Of a stretch of 64,000 nt of DNA, positions 49,901 to 57,106 are shown one piece after another; the first letter of the stretch is position 1, and the number at the start of each line of letters is the position of its first letter. The notes under the pieces are model-generated. The model ran no database searches. It saw nothing but the letters and a program-made list of their open reading frames with translations, and had not been told where the DNA came from. The position numbers and the translations under genes are program-made. Origin of the DNA: Inediibacterium massiliense (GTDB lineage Bacteria; Bacillota; Clostridia; Peptostreptococcales; Thermotaleaceae); NCBI RefSeq assembly GCF_001282725.1, contig NZ_LN876585.1:126221-190220 (forward strand). The letters run 5' to 3'.

Positions 49901-50179
49901 ATATTTGATCCAAATGGAAAAATTACAAGAGAAGAAATGGCAACAATTATTGGAAAGGTACTGACTCAAAAAGGAAAAGAAAAAGCAAGTATAAATGAAT
50001 TAGAAAGATTTACTGATCAAGCAAATATAGCTTCTTGGGCAAATGAGAATGCAGCATTATGTGTAAAAGAATCTATTATTAGTGGAATGCCAGATGGCAC
50101 TTTTATGCCAAAAGAAAATGCAAACAGAGCACAAGCAGCTGTGATCCTTTACAAATTATACCATTTAGTTATAGAATGA
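46937..50179 (+). CDS. SLH-anchored protein with toroid then DUF4430
   Basis: The protein has 1080 residues and starts after AGAGGAG. A signal peptide (ends near SFGQI) is followed by a small beta domain (about 25-108), one toroid (about 116-375, with QGSFGSIDHTSMCMMAL and ending KESMFTKV), DUF4430 (about 404-503, NSGWMFNVNGDTP, IEWFYTSDY), a helical Lys/Glu-rich segment, a beta region and three SLH repeats (about 896-1076). Toroid plus DUF4430 without an Ig domain between is the closest match here to the full transcobalamin/intrinsic factor plan. Its last 1.52 kb copies that of 37697-40072. The last residues (LYHLVIE) differ from the LYKSI ending of its paralogues. Confidence 0.88.
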   Translation: MNKRKIGMLVLSLWMIVSLSMTSFGQIIIEQQIKGENIIISGHSDYKDQPISIQINDEKKKVYFDQVLTDKDGNFKFQSQVNTNKSYQGYVLVEGEKESFIFHTDKEDSSVEKEKTNEERIEEIIKSLRKKYKEKENFTFREAIGYCYTSDDLDHDKATIKEKYKEKTECRYPTDYAGNIIGIIAKGFDPKKYEDGKYVDLLIKAQKPNGVFEINGEGNQSTQLAWSIISLDMAKAQYNEEGAIKALMNSQDKQGSFGSIDHTSMCMMALQKHKNINQVEDRIIKAKEYLFNHKKNIIEQGNVFTLSTVIQGLVSIGGNPLSKDWTVEGKNMFGALLDCEKDGHFGSGMANEQAFLALSDLYKKESMFTKVNINNEGFDNSSGKEENNPTDQGGGNKSNQEQKVNISIKGYDNNPNIYKKEVQIKKEDTVLILTKKILDEQGVSYEEKNGYFKRIGKYGEKDKGLNSGWMFNVNGDTPNKGAGEYVLKAGDVIEWFYTSDYTKDSRNKNNSSKKEIAIDSKIEKINDIFKDKNAKEEDITKLIKEAVEQFKENEIQTEKAAQDMVKYTKDFSKSIQKVIEKVKSEEGAKTVVKENIKIVNILGKASEKISRSENQKEVNQVVKENIENTIKLMDKINDSKEVTILAGEFIDANGKVIKGIGKENAKDIIENTQKLMEKTLEKASTKKIEKANIEQEKATIVVGENTVKELAKDIENTVKILEEKCNKNHIEAKNIEGKMILQMPNINKQEVETILPANTIKIAKENNIEKVLVKTEKAVFTLTQNTFEEVKDNIILNVKEIEKNTLYSFIPKESTVVDLTVYLGEKPIKEFKEKIKVAILYNGEVKKEEVVQVFYLKDKETIENMGGQYDQDTKMVTFETSHFSKYFAQKVEKEEIKIGFHDLKDYEWAKEAIEEMAQKGIINGRSKELFDPSASITRAEFATLITKMLQLDTEDIKLSFTDVKENQWYAPYVKAAYKNGLISGRSKTIFDPNGKITREEMATIIGKVLTQKGKEKASINELERFTDQANIASWANENAALCVKESIISGMPDGTFMPKENANRAQAAVILYKLYHLVIE
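48641..50160 (+). repeat. 1.52-kb near-identical direct repeat, copy 2
   Basis: This is the second copy of 38537-40056. Identity ends within the last codons of the gene, before the terminator, and begins inside the helical region. The exchange therefore kept both reading frames. Recombination between copies would remove about 10.1 kb with riboswitch 4 and the protease gene. Confidence 0.9.
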
Positions 50180-50189
50180 AATGAACCAT

Positions 50190-50220
50190 AAAAACTGCTA
50201 GTATATGCTAGCAGTTTTTA
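50190..50220 (+). terminator. intrinsic terminator after SLH gene, just before nitrogenase-like gene
   Basis: The stem AAAACTGCTAG / CTAGCAGTTTT is followed by TATTA. The next gene starts only 24 bases later with no room for a promoter between, so the downstream operon depends on read-through or on a promoter inside the preceding gene. Confidence 0.82.
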
Positions 50221-50243
50221 TTACAAAAGAAGAAGGTGAAAAT

Positions 50244-52424
50244 ATGAAAGAAATTGCCATTTATGGAAAGGGAGGTATTGGAAAATCAACCATATCCTCC
50301 AATTTATCAGCAGCTTTATCTAAACTAGGAAAAAAGGTTCTTCAAATAGGTTGTGATCCTAAGCATGACTCTACAAGACTTTTATTAGGGGGAGAAAATA
50401 TTACGACAGTTCTTGACTATATAAGAGATATGTCTCCTGATGAATATAAAATAGAAGATGTGATCAAACAAGGCTATGGGAAAGTAGATTGTGTAGAAGC
50501 AGGAGGGCCTAACCCAGGAGTAGGGTGTGCTGGACGAGGAATCCTTACTACTTTTGATTTATTGGAAAGATTTTCTGTAAAGGATAGAGGATATGATCTT
50601 GTTCTTTATGATGTATTAGGAGATGTAGTTTGTGGAGGTTTTGCCGTTCCTATTCGTCATGAATATGCAGATGTTGTATATATTGTTACATCAGGAGAAT
50701 TTATGTCTATTTATGCTGCCAATAATATTTTAAGAGGAATTAAAAACTATGATGATCATATGAAGAGAGTAGGAGGATTGATTTTCAATCAAAGGGGAGT
50801 AGAGTATGAAACGGAAAGAGTGAAAAGATTTTCAGAAAAAGTAGGAACCCCTATTTGTGAAACTTTCCCAAGAAGTGATGAGTTTACAAATTCTGAAAGA
50901 CTAAGTATTCCTCTAGTAGAAATGAAAGACTCCTCTCTTTCTACTAAATTTTTAAATTTAGCTCAAAGAATTATGGATACAAATGAATTTTATGAAGCGA
51001 AGCCTCTTACAGATGAAGAGTTGGAAATGGTGGTATTAGGACAAAAAAGAAAAAATAGTACTTCAGTGAAAAAAACTGAAAAAATAGAAGAGAAAAAATG
51101 TAGTCATAAACATTCTTATCAAGAGTATTTATCTAAAAATGTATTATATAGAGAGCCATTACATGGATGTGCTTTTAATGGAGCTGTCAATATTGCCATT
51201 CAATTAGAAGATGCTATGACTATTGCCCATGGACCTAAGAGCTGTGCACATATTTCTTATCAAACCATTACATCTATAGGAAGAAGAAGCTTATATGAAA
51301 GAGGACTTTTTATGCCTGTCCAAATGGATCCTCCTCTTGTAAGTTCTGAAATGAATGAAGGGGTTATGGTATTTGGAGGAGTAGAAGAGTTAAAAAATAA
51401 AGTGAAGAAATTAAAAAAATATGATCCAAAAGCATTCTTTTTAGTAACTACCTGTCCATCAGGGATTATAGGAGATGATATAGAACAAGTAAAAAGTATA
51501 GAAGAAGATGTTCCTATTATTCCTATAAAAACAGATGGAAATATTACAGGCGATTATCTTCAAGGAATGATTTATGCTTATATGGAGATTGCAAGAGGGC
51601 TTATTAAAAAATCTGTAAAACCTCAAGAAAATAGGGTCAATATTTTAGCTGAAAAAACAATTGCTAAAAATACAGAAGAAAATTTTGAGAGAATAAAAGA
51701 AATTCTTTCTGCTATGGATCTAGAGGTCAATTGCAGATATATTTGCAGAACAAATGTCAATGATATTCAAAACTTTATGAGAGGAAAAGTAAATCTATTA
51801 GCATATGAAGATTATATGGGAAGAATAATGAAAAGTTTCTTTGAAAAAGAATATGAAGCAAATTTTTTTGAACATCCTTTTCCAGTAGGATTTTTTGATA
51901 CACAAAAATGGATCAAAGATTTAGCCAAAAGATTTAAAAAAGAAGACAAGGTAGAAGATCTTATTGAAAAAAATAAAAAAGAATATGAAAAAGAAATTGA
52001 TAAATTAAAGAGACATCTTAAAAATAAAAAATTGATGATTGTGACTTACAATCATAATATAGATTGGATTTTAGATGTGGCTATAGATATAGGAATGAAT
52101 ATTGTAAAGGTATGCATTTTAAATTATTCACAGGATAATTTGTTTCAAACAAAACATAAAGATAAATTTTTAATAGAAACCCATTATGATCAAAACAAAA
52201 GAGGAGAGGACATAAAAAAATATAAACCAGATATTGTTCTTTCCAATTATACTTCACCCTCTTTAGATGGAGAAGCATTGACAGATAATATTCCATTATG
52301 CCCAGATGTAGGATTTTTTAGTGGACTAAATTTGGCAAAAAGATGGGCAGGATTATTTGAATTTCATGTAAAAGAGGGGTGGAAAGAAGATGAAAAATTA
52401 TTCTCAAAATATTATGGGCGATAG
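50244..52424 (+). CDS. NifH-like reductase fused to NifD-like protein
   Basis: The protein has 726 residues from ATG 50244. This start is chosen over an in-frame one 39 bases upstream, which would overlap the terminator; GAAGGTG precedes it. Residues 1-270 are a NifH/BchL-type ATPase: P-loop GKGGIGKST (8-16) and cluster cysteines C95 (PGVGCAGRG) and C130 ([11 protein letters not shown]). A linker with KCSHKH follows. Residues about 300-726 are a NifD/BchN/CfbD-like component with C309 (LHGCAFNGA), C334 ([10 protein letters not shown]) and C404 ([11 protein letters not shown]), matching the three P-cluster-type cysteines. Fusion of the two components is unusual. No nif biosynthesis genes are nearby, so nitrogen fixation is not supported; tetrapyrrole reduction, as in DPOR or CfbCD, is the better analogy. 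The substrate is unknown. Confidence 0.85.
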   Translation: MKEIAIYGKGGIGKSTISSNLSAALSKLGKKVLQIGCDPKHDSTRLLLGGENITTVLDYIRDMSPDEYKIEDVIKQGYGKVDCVEAGGPNPGVGCAGRGILTTFDLLERFSVKDRGYDLVLYDVLGDVVCGGFAVPIRHEYADVVYIVTSGEFMSIYAANNILRGIKNYDDHMKRVGGLIFNQRGVEYETERVKRFSEKVGTPICETFPRSDEFTNSERLSIPLVEMKDSSLSTKFLNLAQRIMDTNEFYEAKPLTDEELEMVVLGQKRKNSTSVKKTEKIEEKKCSHKHSYQEYLSKNVLYREPLHGCAFNGAVNIAIQLEDAMTIAHGPKSCAHISYQTITSIGRRSLYERGLFMPVQMDPPLVSSEMNEGVMVFGGVEELKNKVKKLKKYDPKAFFLVTTCPSGIIGDDIEQVKSIEEDVPIIPIKTDGNITGDYLQGMIYAYMEIARGLIKKSVKPQENRVNILAEKTIAKNTEENFERIKEILSAMDLEVNCRYICRTNVNDIQNFMRGKVNLLAYEDYMGRIMKSFFEKEYEANFFEHPFPVGFFDTQKWIKDLAKRFKKEDKVEDLIEKNKKEYEKEIDKLKRHLKNKKLMIVTYNHNIDWILDVAIDIGMNIVKVCILNYSQDNLFQTKHKDKFLIETHYDQNKRGEDIKKYKPDIVLSNYTSPSLDGEALTDNIPLCPDVGFFSGLNLAKRWAGLFEFHVKEGWKEDEKLFSKYYGR

Positions 52425-53685
52425 TTTGACAGGAGCATTGTTGGCTTTAGAAGGAATAAAAGATGGACTTGTTATATTAAATGGCCCTACAGGATGTAAA
52501 TTTTATCATAGTGCCATATCTGATGGTCAATATCCAAGACAATTATCCTTTGATCCACTAAATTTTCCAGAAGAATTTTATTTTGGACAACCTAGAATTC
52601 CTTGTACGTATTTAGATGGATATGATTACGTGTATGGTGCTAGTGATAAATTAAAAAAAATATTAAAGACCATTAAAGAAGATGAATACAGTTTTTTAGC
52701 CATTGTGAATTCTCCAGGAGCTGCATTGATAGGAGATGATTTGAATCGATTCATAAAAAATGAAGTAAAAGGTATTCATTGTATTTCTATCGAAAGCACA
52801 GGGTTTTCTGGATTTTTCTCAGATGGATTTCAAAAGGCTATGATCAAAGTATTAGAGGATATTTTAAATGAAACAAAAGAAACCATTCCAAATAGTGTAA
52901 ATCTCATAGGAATTCCTATTTATGATTTGTATTATGAAGGAAATATAAAAGAAATAAAAAGAATTTTAAATCTTTGTGGAATAAAAGTCATCTCTACCCT
53001 TTGTGCAGGGGATTCCATAAAAACTTTAAAAAATGCTTCAAAGGCAGAATATAATATTGTTCTATCTGCTGAATATGGATTAGATATAGCCAAATGGATG
53101 GATAAGCATTATCATATTCCTTATTTATTATTAGAAAAAGGAGCTCCTATAGGCTTTGATGCTACAAAAGAAATGATTGAACAATTATCTAATGTGCTAA
53201 AGATCCATATGGATCTATTTATAGAAGAATTAGAAAAGGCAAGGGCAAGAAGTTATTTATATATTTCAAGATTTCATTCTTTAACAGGACTACCTAAAGG
53301 GGCTACTTTTTCTATCAAAGCAGAGGCTTCCAGAGCATATGCTTTGACCAAATGGTTATATACCTATTTAGGGATGCTGCCTGTATCTATTGAAATTGTA
53401 AAAAGTAGTAATACTTTATTTGAAGAAAAATTGTTGCAGTTTTTAAAGGATTTATCTTATGAAGAGGTACTAAGTACTTTAATTTCTGAAAGAGTAGGAC
53501 AAATTTTATTTGCAGATGGAAACACTATTGCACAGCTTAGATGGAATGAAAAAAAATTTACAGGAATAGAAATCTCTCTTCCTTCTTTGGGATATTTGCA
53601 TATTATTCCTAAAAGTATATTTGGTATATCAGGAAGCTTGATGATTATAGAGCAAATATTAAATGGACTAAGGTTTTTATCATAG
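52390..53685 (+). CDS. NifK/NifE-like nitrogenase component 1 partner
   Basis: The protein has 431 residues. It starts at 52390, overlapping the previous gene by 35 bases, which suggests translational coupling. It belongs to the oxidoreductase/nitrogenase component 1 family: [24 protein letters not shown] (C36), [19 protein letters not shown] (C72) and [11 protein letters not shown]. Compared with NifK, only the cysteine matching C95 is kept; the first is replaced and the third is Ser/Pro (NSPGA). The complex could therefore hold a bridging [4Fe-4S] cluster from the three cysteines of the fused partner plus one ligand here, as in DPOR-type enzymes (inference). It probably forms a complex with the 50244-52424 product. 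It is followed by the ECF transporter genes. Confidence 0.8.
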   Translation: MKNYSQNIMGDSLTGALLALEGIKDGLVILNGPTGCKFYHSAISDGQYPRQLSFDPLNFPEEFYFGQPRIPCTYLDGYDYVYGASDKLKKILKTIKEDEYSFLAIVNSPGAALIGDDLNRFIKNEVKGIHCISIESTGFSGFFSDGFQKAMIKVLEDILNETKETIPNSVNLIGIPIYDLYYEGNIKEIKRILNLCGIKVISTLCAGDSIKTLKNASKAEYNIVLSAEYGLDIAKWMDKHYHIPYLLLEKGAPIGFDATKEMIEQLSNVLKIHMDLFIEELEKARARSYLYISRFHSLTGLPKGATFSIKAEASRAYALTKWLYTYLGMLPVSIEIVKSSNTLFEEKLLQFLKDLSYEEVLSTLISERVGQILFADGNTIAQLRWNEKKFTGIEISLPSLGYLHIIPKSIFGISGSLMIIEQILNGLRFLS

Positions 53686-53791
53686 ATACATTCATTTCAA
53701 ATAGAGAAATAATCATTGAAAGAAATACCATAAGATGATAGAATAAATTGCATGAAATGTAGAAAATTGTTATATAGAGGAACGTGATAAA

Positions 53792-54673
53792 ATGAAATTT
53801 CATCCATTAACAATGATATTATTTTCTATAACTTTGCTTTTCATGACCCTTGTATATTCTCATCCTATATATATTGCTTCTATACTTTTATTTATGATTA
53901 TGAGTATATGTATTGTAGGAGAAGCTAAAAAGATCATAAGTAGCATAAAATATGGAATTTATGGAGCAATCCTTATAATCATCGTCAATCCTTTAGTATA
54001 TCATGAAGGAAGAACGGTGATTTATGAAGGAATGAGACTTCCCATTATAGGAAGATTTAAAATTACTCTAGAAGCATTGGCTTATGGTGGAAATAGTGCT
54101 TTAAAGCTTATTTGTATTTTATTAATCTTTGCTTTTTATGGAGTTATGACAGATAGAGATGATACTTTTAGCTTTTTTTCAAAATATGCTCATAGACTCA
54201 CTCTTACTTTGTCTATGACTATTAATATTATTCATAGATTAAAGCTAGAGGTTTTAAGAGTAAAGGATGTAATGATTCTAAGGGGAGTTAATTTTAAAGA
54301 AAAGAATATCATAAAAAGAGTAAAAGCTTATTATCCAATACTAAAGGTTATTTTTATGTCCTCTTTGGAAGGATCTTTAGATCGAGCAGAGTCTCTTTAT
54401 TCAAGGGGATACGGAAAACATTCAAGAACTTCTTATTCAAAGCTTCAGATGAATGGAAGAGATTATTTATTTCTAAGTTTAAATACTATAGTATTAGCTG
54501 TATTTATATATGGATTATTGTCACAAAAAGGATTGGTGCTGTTTTATCCTACTTTTACAGGTTTTCATATAGAGAATCTTTTATTTGTAATTTGGATAGA
54601 TGTAGCCCTATTTAGTTGTACTTTACTATTATGGGGGTGTAAAAGATGGAAATTTCTAAAATACAAGATTTAA
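53792..54673 (+). CDS. ECF transporter T component (CbiQ family)
   Basis: The protein has 293 residues and starts after AGAGGAACG. Several hydrophobic membrane segments (about 8-75, 100-120 and 222-282) flank a cytoplasmic helical region. That region carries the EcfT signature RVKDVMILRG near 155 and RAESLYSRGYG near 200, the coupling motifs that contact the ATPases. It is the membrane scaffold of an energy-coupling factor importer. Its gene overlaps the ATPase gene, and the S component follows, so this is a dedicated (group I-like) ECF system. The 106-base gap before it holds nothing I recognise. Under the CbrTUV naming for predicted cobalamin ECF transporters it would be the CbrV-type subunit, but I cannot prove orthology. 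Confidence 0.86.
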   Translation: MKFHPLTMILFSITLLFMTLVYSHPIYIASILLFMIMSICIVGEAKKIISSIKYGIYGAILIIIVNPLVYHEGRTVIYEGMRLPIIGRFKITLEALAYGGNSALKLICILLIFAFYGVMTDRDDTFSFFSKYAHRLTLTLSMTINIIHRLKLEVLRVKDVMILRGVNFKEKNIIKRVKAYYPILKVIFMSSLEGSLDRAESLYSRGYGKHSRTSYSKLQMNGRDYLFLSLNTIVLAVFIYGLLSQKGLVLFYPTFTGFHIENLLFVIWIDVALFSCTLLLWGCKRWKFLKYKI

Positions 54674-56217
54674 CTTATTATTATCCAAAAAAATCAGAGC
54701 CTGCACTAGAAAAAATTAATTTATCCATAAAAGAAGGAGAATTTGTTCTTTTGTTAGGAGAGTCAGGTTCAGGAAAATCCACATTAGGAAGAGTATTCAA
54801 TAGAATTGTACCAGAGTTTTATGGAGGAAAAATACAGGGAAAGGTAGACAATCAAGTAGAAGTTGGAATGGTATTTCAAGATCCAGAAAAACAACTTGTC
54901 ATGGACTGTGTAGAAAGAGAAATTGCTTTTGGACTAGAAAACTTAGGAAAACCATATGAAATTATGAGAAAAAAAGTAATGGAAGCTTTAAGCTTTTTAA
55001 ATATATGGGATATTAAAGATAAGAAGACCTATGAGCTATCAGGAGGACAAAAGCAAAAGGTGGCCATAGGAGCTACTGTTGCTATGGGATATCGATTTTT
55101 GGTGTTAGATGAACCTACTTCTCAGCTAGATCCAGTAGCAGCAGAGGAGATACTTCATATTTTAAAAAGATTAAATGAAGAGTTAGGATATACAATTGTA
55201 TTGATTGAGCAAAGAGTTGACCGATGTTTTCATTTAGCAGATCGAGTACTTTTTATGGAAAATGGAAAACTCTCATTTGATGGAGAACCACAAAGCTTTG
55301 TAAATTTTAGTTATGAAAATGGTAAAAACTTTTCTCCTTCTGTTTCTGAGTATTTTATTAGAAAAAAAGAAAGAGATGTTCCTTTGACAATAAAAGAAGG
55401 AAGAAAAAAAATTCGAAAAAATTTTTCTATGGATGAGTCTATACCTTTTACATATGAAGAAGAAAAAATATCTAATGAAGAAGTTATATCTATTCAAAAT
55501 TTATCTTTTACCTATGAAAATGGGAAAGAAGCTTTAAAAAAATTAAATTTAACTGTTTTTGAAGGAGAAATTCTTGGAATTATGGGAGAAAATGGAGGAG
55601 GAAAATCTACTCTTCTTAAAAATATTTCAGGACTTGTAAAACCTACAAAGGGAAAACTAAAGGTAAAAAAAGAAGTAGGATACCTTTCTCAAAATCCAAA
55701 TGATTATTTATTTAATGATACAGTATATGAAGAATTGAAATATACATTAGATCAAAAGAACATAAAAGATTTATCTAGAATTGATAAAGTTTTAAAAGAT
55801 TTAGAGATCTTTCATTATAGAGATAAAAATCCAAGGGACTTAAGTGGAGGAGAAAAGCAAAGAGTCGCTTTAGGTTCTATACTGGTTATGGAGCCTGAGA
55901 TTTTGATTTTAGATGAGCCTACAAGAGGGCTAGATCGAAATCTGAAAGAAAGATTAGGAAAAATTATAAATGATTTAAAAAACAAAGGAAAAACTATTAT
56001 TTTAGTTACGCATGATGCAGAATTTGTGTCAAAATATTGTGGTAGAGTATGCTTGATGTTTGATGGAACTATGGCTCAGATGGGCTCAAAGTATCATGTA
56101 TTGACAGAAGGAATTTACTATACTACTCAAATGAATAAATTATTTAATGGATACATAGATCATATTCTTACTTTAGAGGATGCTTTAAAAGCCACCAAAG
56201 AAGAGGTGAGCATATGA
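54646..56217 (+). CDS. ECF transporter double ATPase (fused EcfA-EcfA')
   Basis: The protein has 523 residues and starts inside the end of the T-component gene (28-base overlap). It has two ABC domains. Domain 1 has Walker A GESGSGKST (about 37-45), Q-loop FQDPEKQL, signature LSGGQKQKVAIGA and Walker B FLVLDEPTSQLDP. Domain 2 (from about 280) has Walker A GENGGGKST, Q-loop SQNPNDYLF, signature LSGGEKQRVALGS, Walker B ILILDEPTRGLD and switch His in LVTHDAEF. Both sites look intact. It should power uptake by the adjacent T and S components. Its stop overlaps the S-component start (ATGA). Confidence 0.92.
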   Translation: MEISKIQDLTYYYPKKSEPALEKINLSIKEGEFVLLLGESGSGKSTLGRVFNRIVPEFYGGKIQGKVDNQVEVGMVFQDPEKQLVMDCVEREIAFGLENLGKPYEIMRKKVMEALSFLNIWDIKDKKTYELSGGQKQKVAIGATVAMGYRFLVLDEPTSQLDPVAAEEILHILKRLNEELGYTIVLIEQRVDRCFHLADRVLFMENGKLSFDGEPQSFVNFSYENGKNFSPSVSEYFIRKKERDVPLTIKEGRKKIRKNFSMDESIPFTYEEEKISNEEVISIQNLSFTYENGKEALKKLNLTVFEGEILGIMGENGGGKSTLLKNISGLVKPTKGKLKVKKEVGYLSQNPNDYLFNDTVYEELKYTLDQKNIKDLSRIDKVLKDLEIFHYRDKNPRDLSGGEKQRVALGSILVMEPEILILDEPTRGLDRNLKERLGKIINDLKNKGKTIILVTHDAEFVSKYCGRVCLMFDGTMAQMGSKYHVLTEGIYYTTQMNKLFNGYIDHILTLEDALKATKEEVSI

Positions 56218-56840
56218 ATTATGGAGTCATATCAGCGGCGACCATATTGATTTGCTTTATATTGATTTTTATTTCTTATGAAAGAAAAAAAGTTTCAGTA
56301 AAAGAAATATCTTTAATTGCTACTTTGTCTGCTTTAGCAGGAGTAGGGAGAGTTCCCTTTGCAGCTCTTCCAAATGTACAGCCTACTACTTTTTTGGTAA
56401 TTATTTCAGGTTATGTATTTGGACCTTTTTTTGGATTTATGATAGGGGCTTTTGCTGCATTATCTTCTAATTTCTTTTTAGGACAAGGACCATGGACTCC
56501 ATGGCAGATGCTTGCCTGGGGACTCTGTGGAGTGAGTGCAGGGATTTTAAAGAAATTTTATAAAAATCCTTCAAGGATGATGTTGAGTATATTTGCATTT
56601 TTTTGGGGATTTTTATTTGATTATATTATGAATTTATGGCATTGGCTAGCTTTTGTATATCCCCTTACTCTACAAAGCTTTTTATTTACTTATATGAATT
56701 CATTTTATTTTGATTTGATGCATGCCACAGGAAATTTCTTTTTTGCTTATTTATTTGGAAAGGATTTTATTCATTTATTATCAAGATTTAAGGATAGAAT
56801 TTCCTATACGGAAATACCTGTTGAAAATAAAACATCCTAG
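56214..56840 (+). CDS. ECF transporter S component, probably cobalamin (CbrT-like)
   Basis: The protein has 208 residues and starts in the ATGA overlap with the ATPase gene after AGAGGTGAG. It has six or so hydrophobic segments and the motif VGRVPFAALPNVQPTTFLVI followed by GYVFGPFFGFMIGA and FFLGQGPWTPWQM. This motif set is typical of a family of ECF S components that includes predicted and characterised vitamin B12 carriers (CbrT). The S component gives substrate specificity. With the cobalamin-riboswitch locus directly upstream, cobalamin or another corrinoid is the most likely substrate. I assign this from memory of the family, not from an alignment, so another vitamin cannot be ruled out. 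Confidence 0.7.
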   Translation: MNYGVISAATILICFILIFISYERKKVSVKEISLIATLSALAGVGRVPFAALPNVQPTTFLVIISGYVFGPFFGFMIGAFAALSSNFFLGQGPWTPWQMLAWGLCGVSAGILKKFYKNPSRMMLSIFAFFWGFLFDYIMNLWHWLAFVYPLTLQSFLFTYMNSFYFDLMHATGNFFFAYLFGKDFIHLLSRFKDRISYTEIPVENKTS

Positions 56841-56913
56841 AGTGATTATGACAAAGGTATAAAAAACGTCACTAGGTTTTCAAATTTGGAAAATATAACG
56901 AAACAGTTAAAAA

Positions 56914-56953
56914 TAGCATTACAAACTCGCTATGCTCAAACAGTGTAATGCTA
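56914..56953. other. stem-loop with ACTCGCTATGCTCAAACA loop
   Basis: A 10-bp perfect stem TAGCATTACA / TGTAATGCTA (56914-56923, 56944-56953) encloses a loop with ACTCGCTATGCTCAAACA, a loop type I recall as recurring between clostridial genes. It lies between convergent genes and may serve as a bidirectional terminator or a dispersed repeat. The rest of the 266-base gap shows nothing else except the next hairpin. Confidence 0.5.
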
Positions 56954-57045
56954 ATCATTTTTTCCTTTATTCTATATTTTCACAAATTCTCAACAACTAT
57001 TCCTTATTTTTATAACCTTGTAAACACATTATTTGGTCATAGCTT

Positions 57046-57081
57046 TAAATTGCTAGCTTTTATATAAAAGCTAGCAATTTC
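57046..57081. terminator. palindromic terminator hairpin between convergent genes
   Basis: A perfect palindrome, AAATTGCTAGCTTTTA with its complement TAAAAGCTAGCAATTT, lies between the ECF operon and gpmI. It has short T-runs on both sides and contains the same GCTAGC stem as the terminators of the surface-protein genes. Confidence 0.65.
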
Positions 57082-57106
57082 TATTAATTGAAGAATTAAA
57101 TTGAAT

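Noticed and set aside
50205-50243. An upstream in-frame start for the NifH-like gene
   Set aside because: It lies within the preceding terminator hairpin, lacks a ribosome site and would put extra residues before the P-loop strand that normally opens NifH.
50244-53685. Genuine nitrogenase
   Set aside because: The NifH-D fusion, missing cysteines in the NifK-like partner and absence of nifB/E/N or other nif genes argue against N2 fixation.
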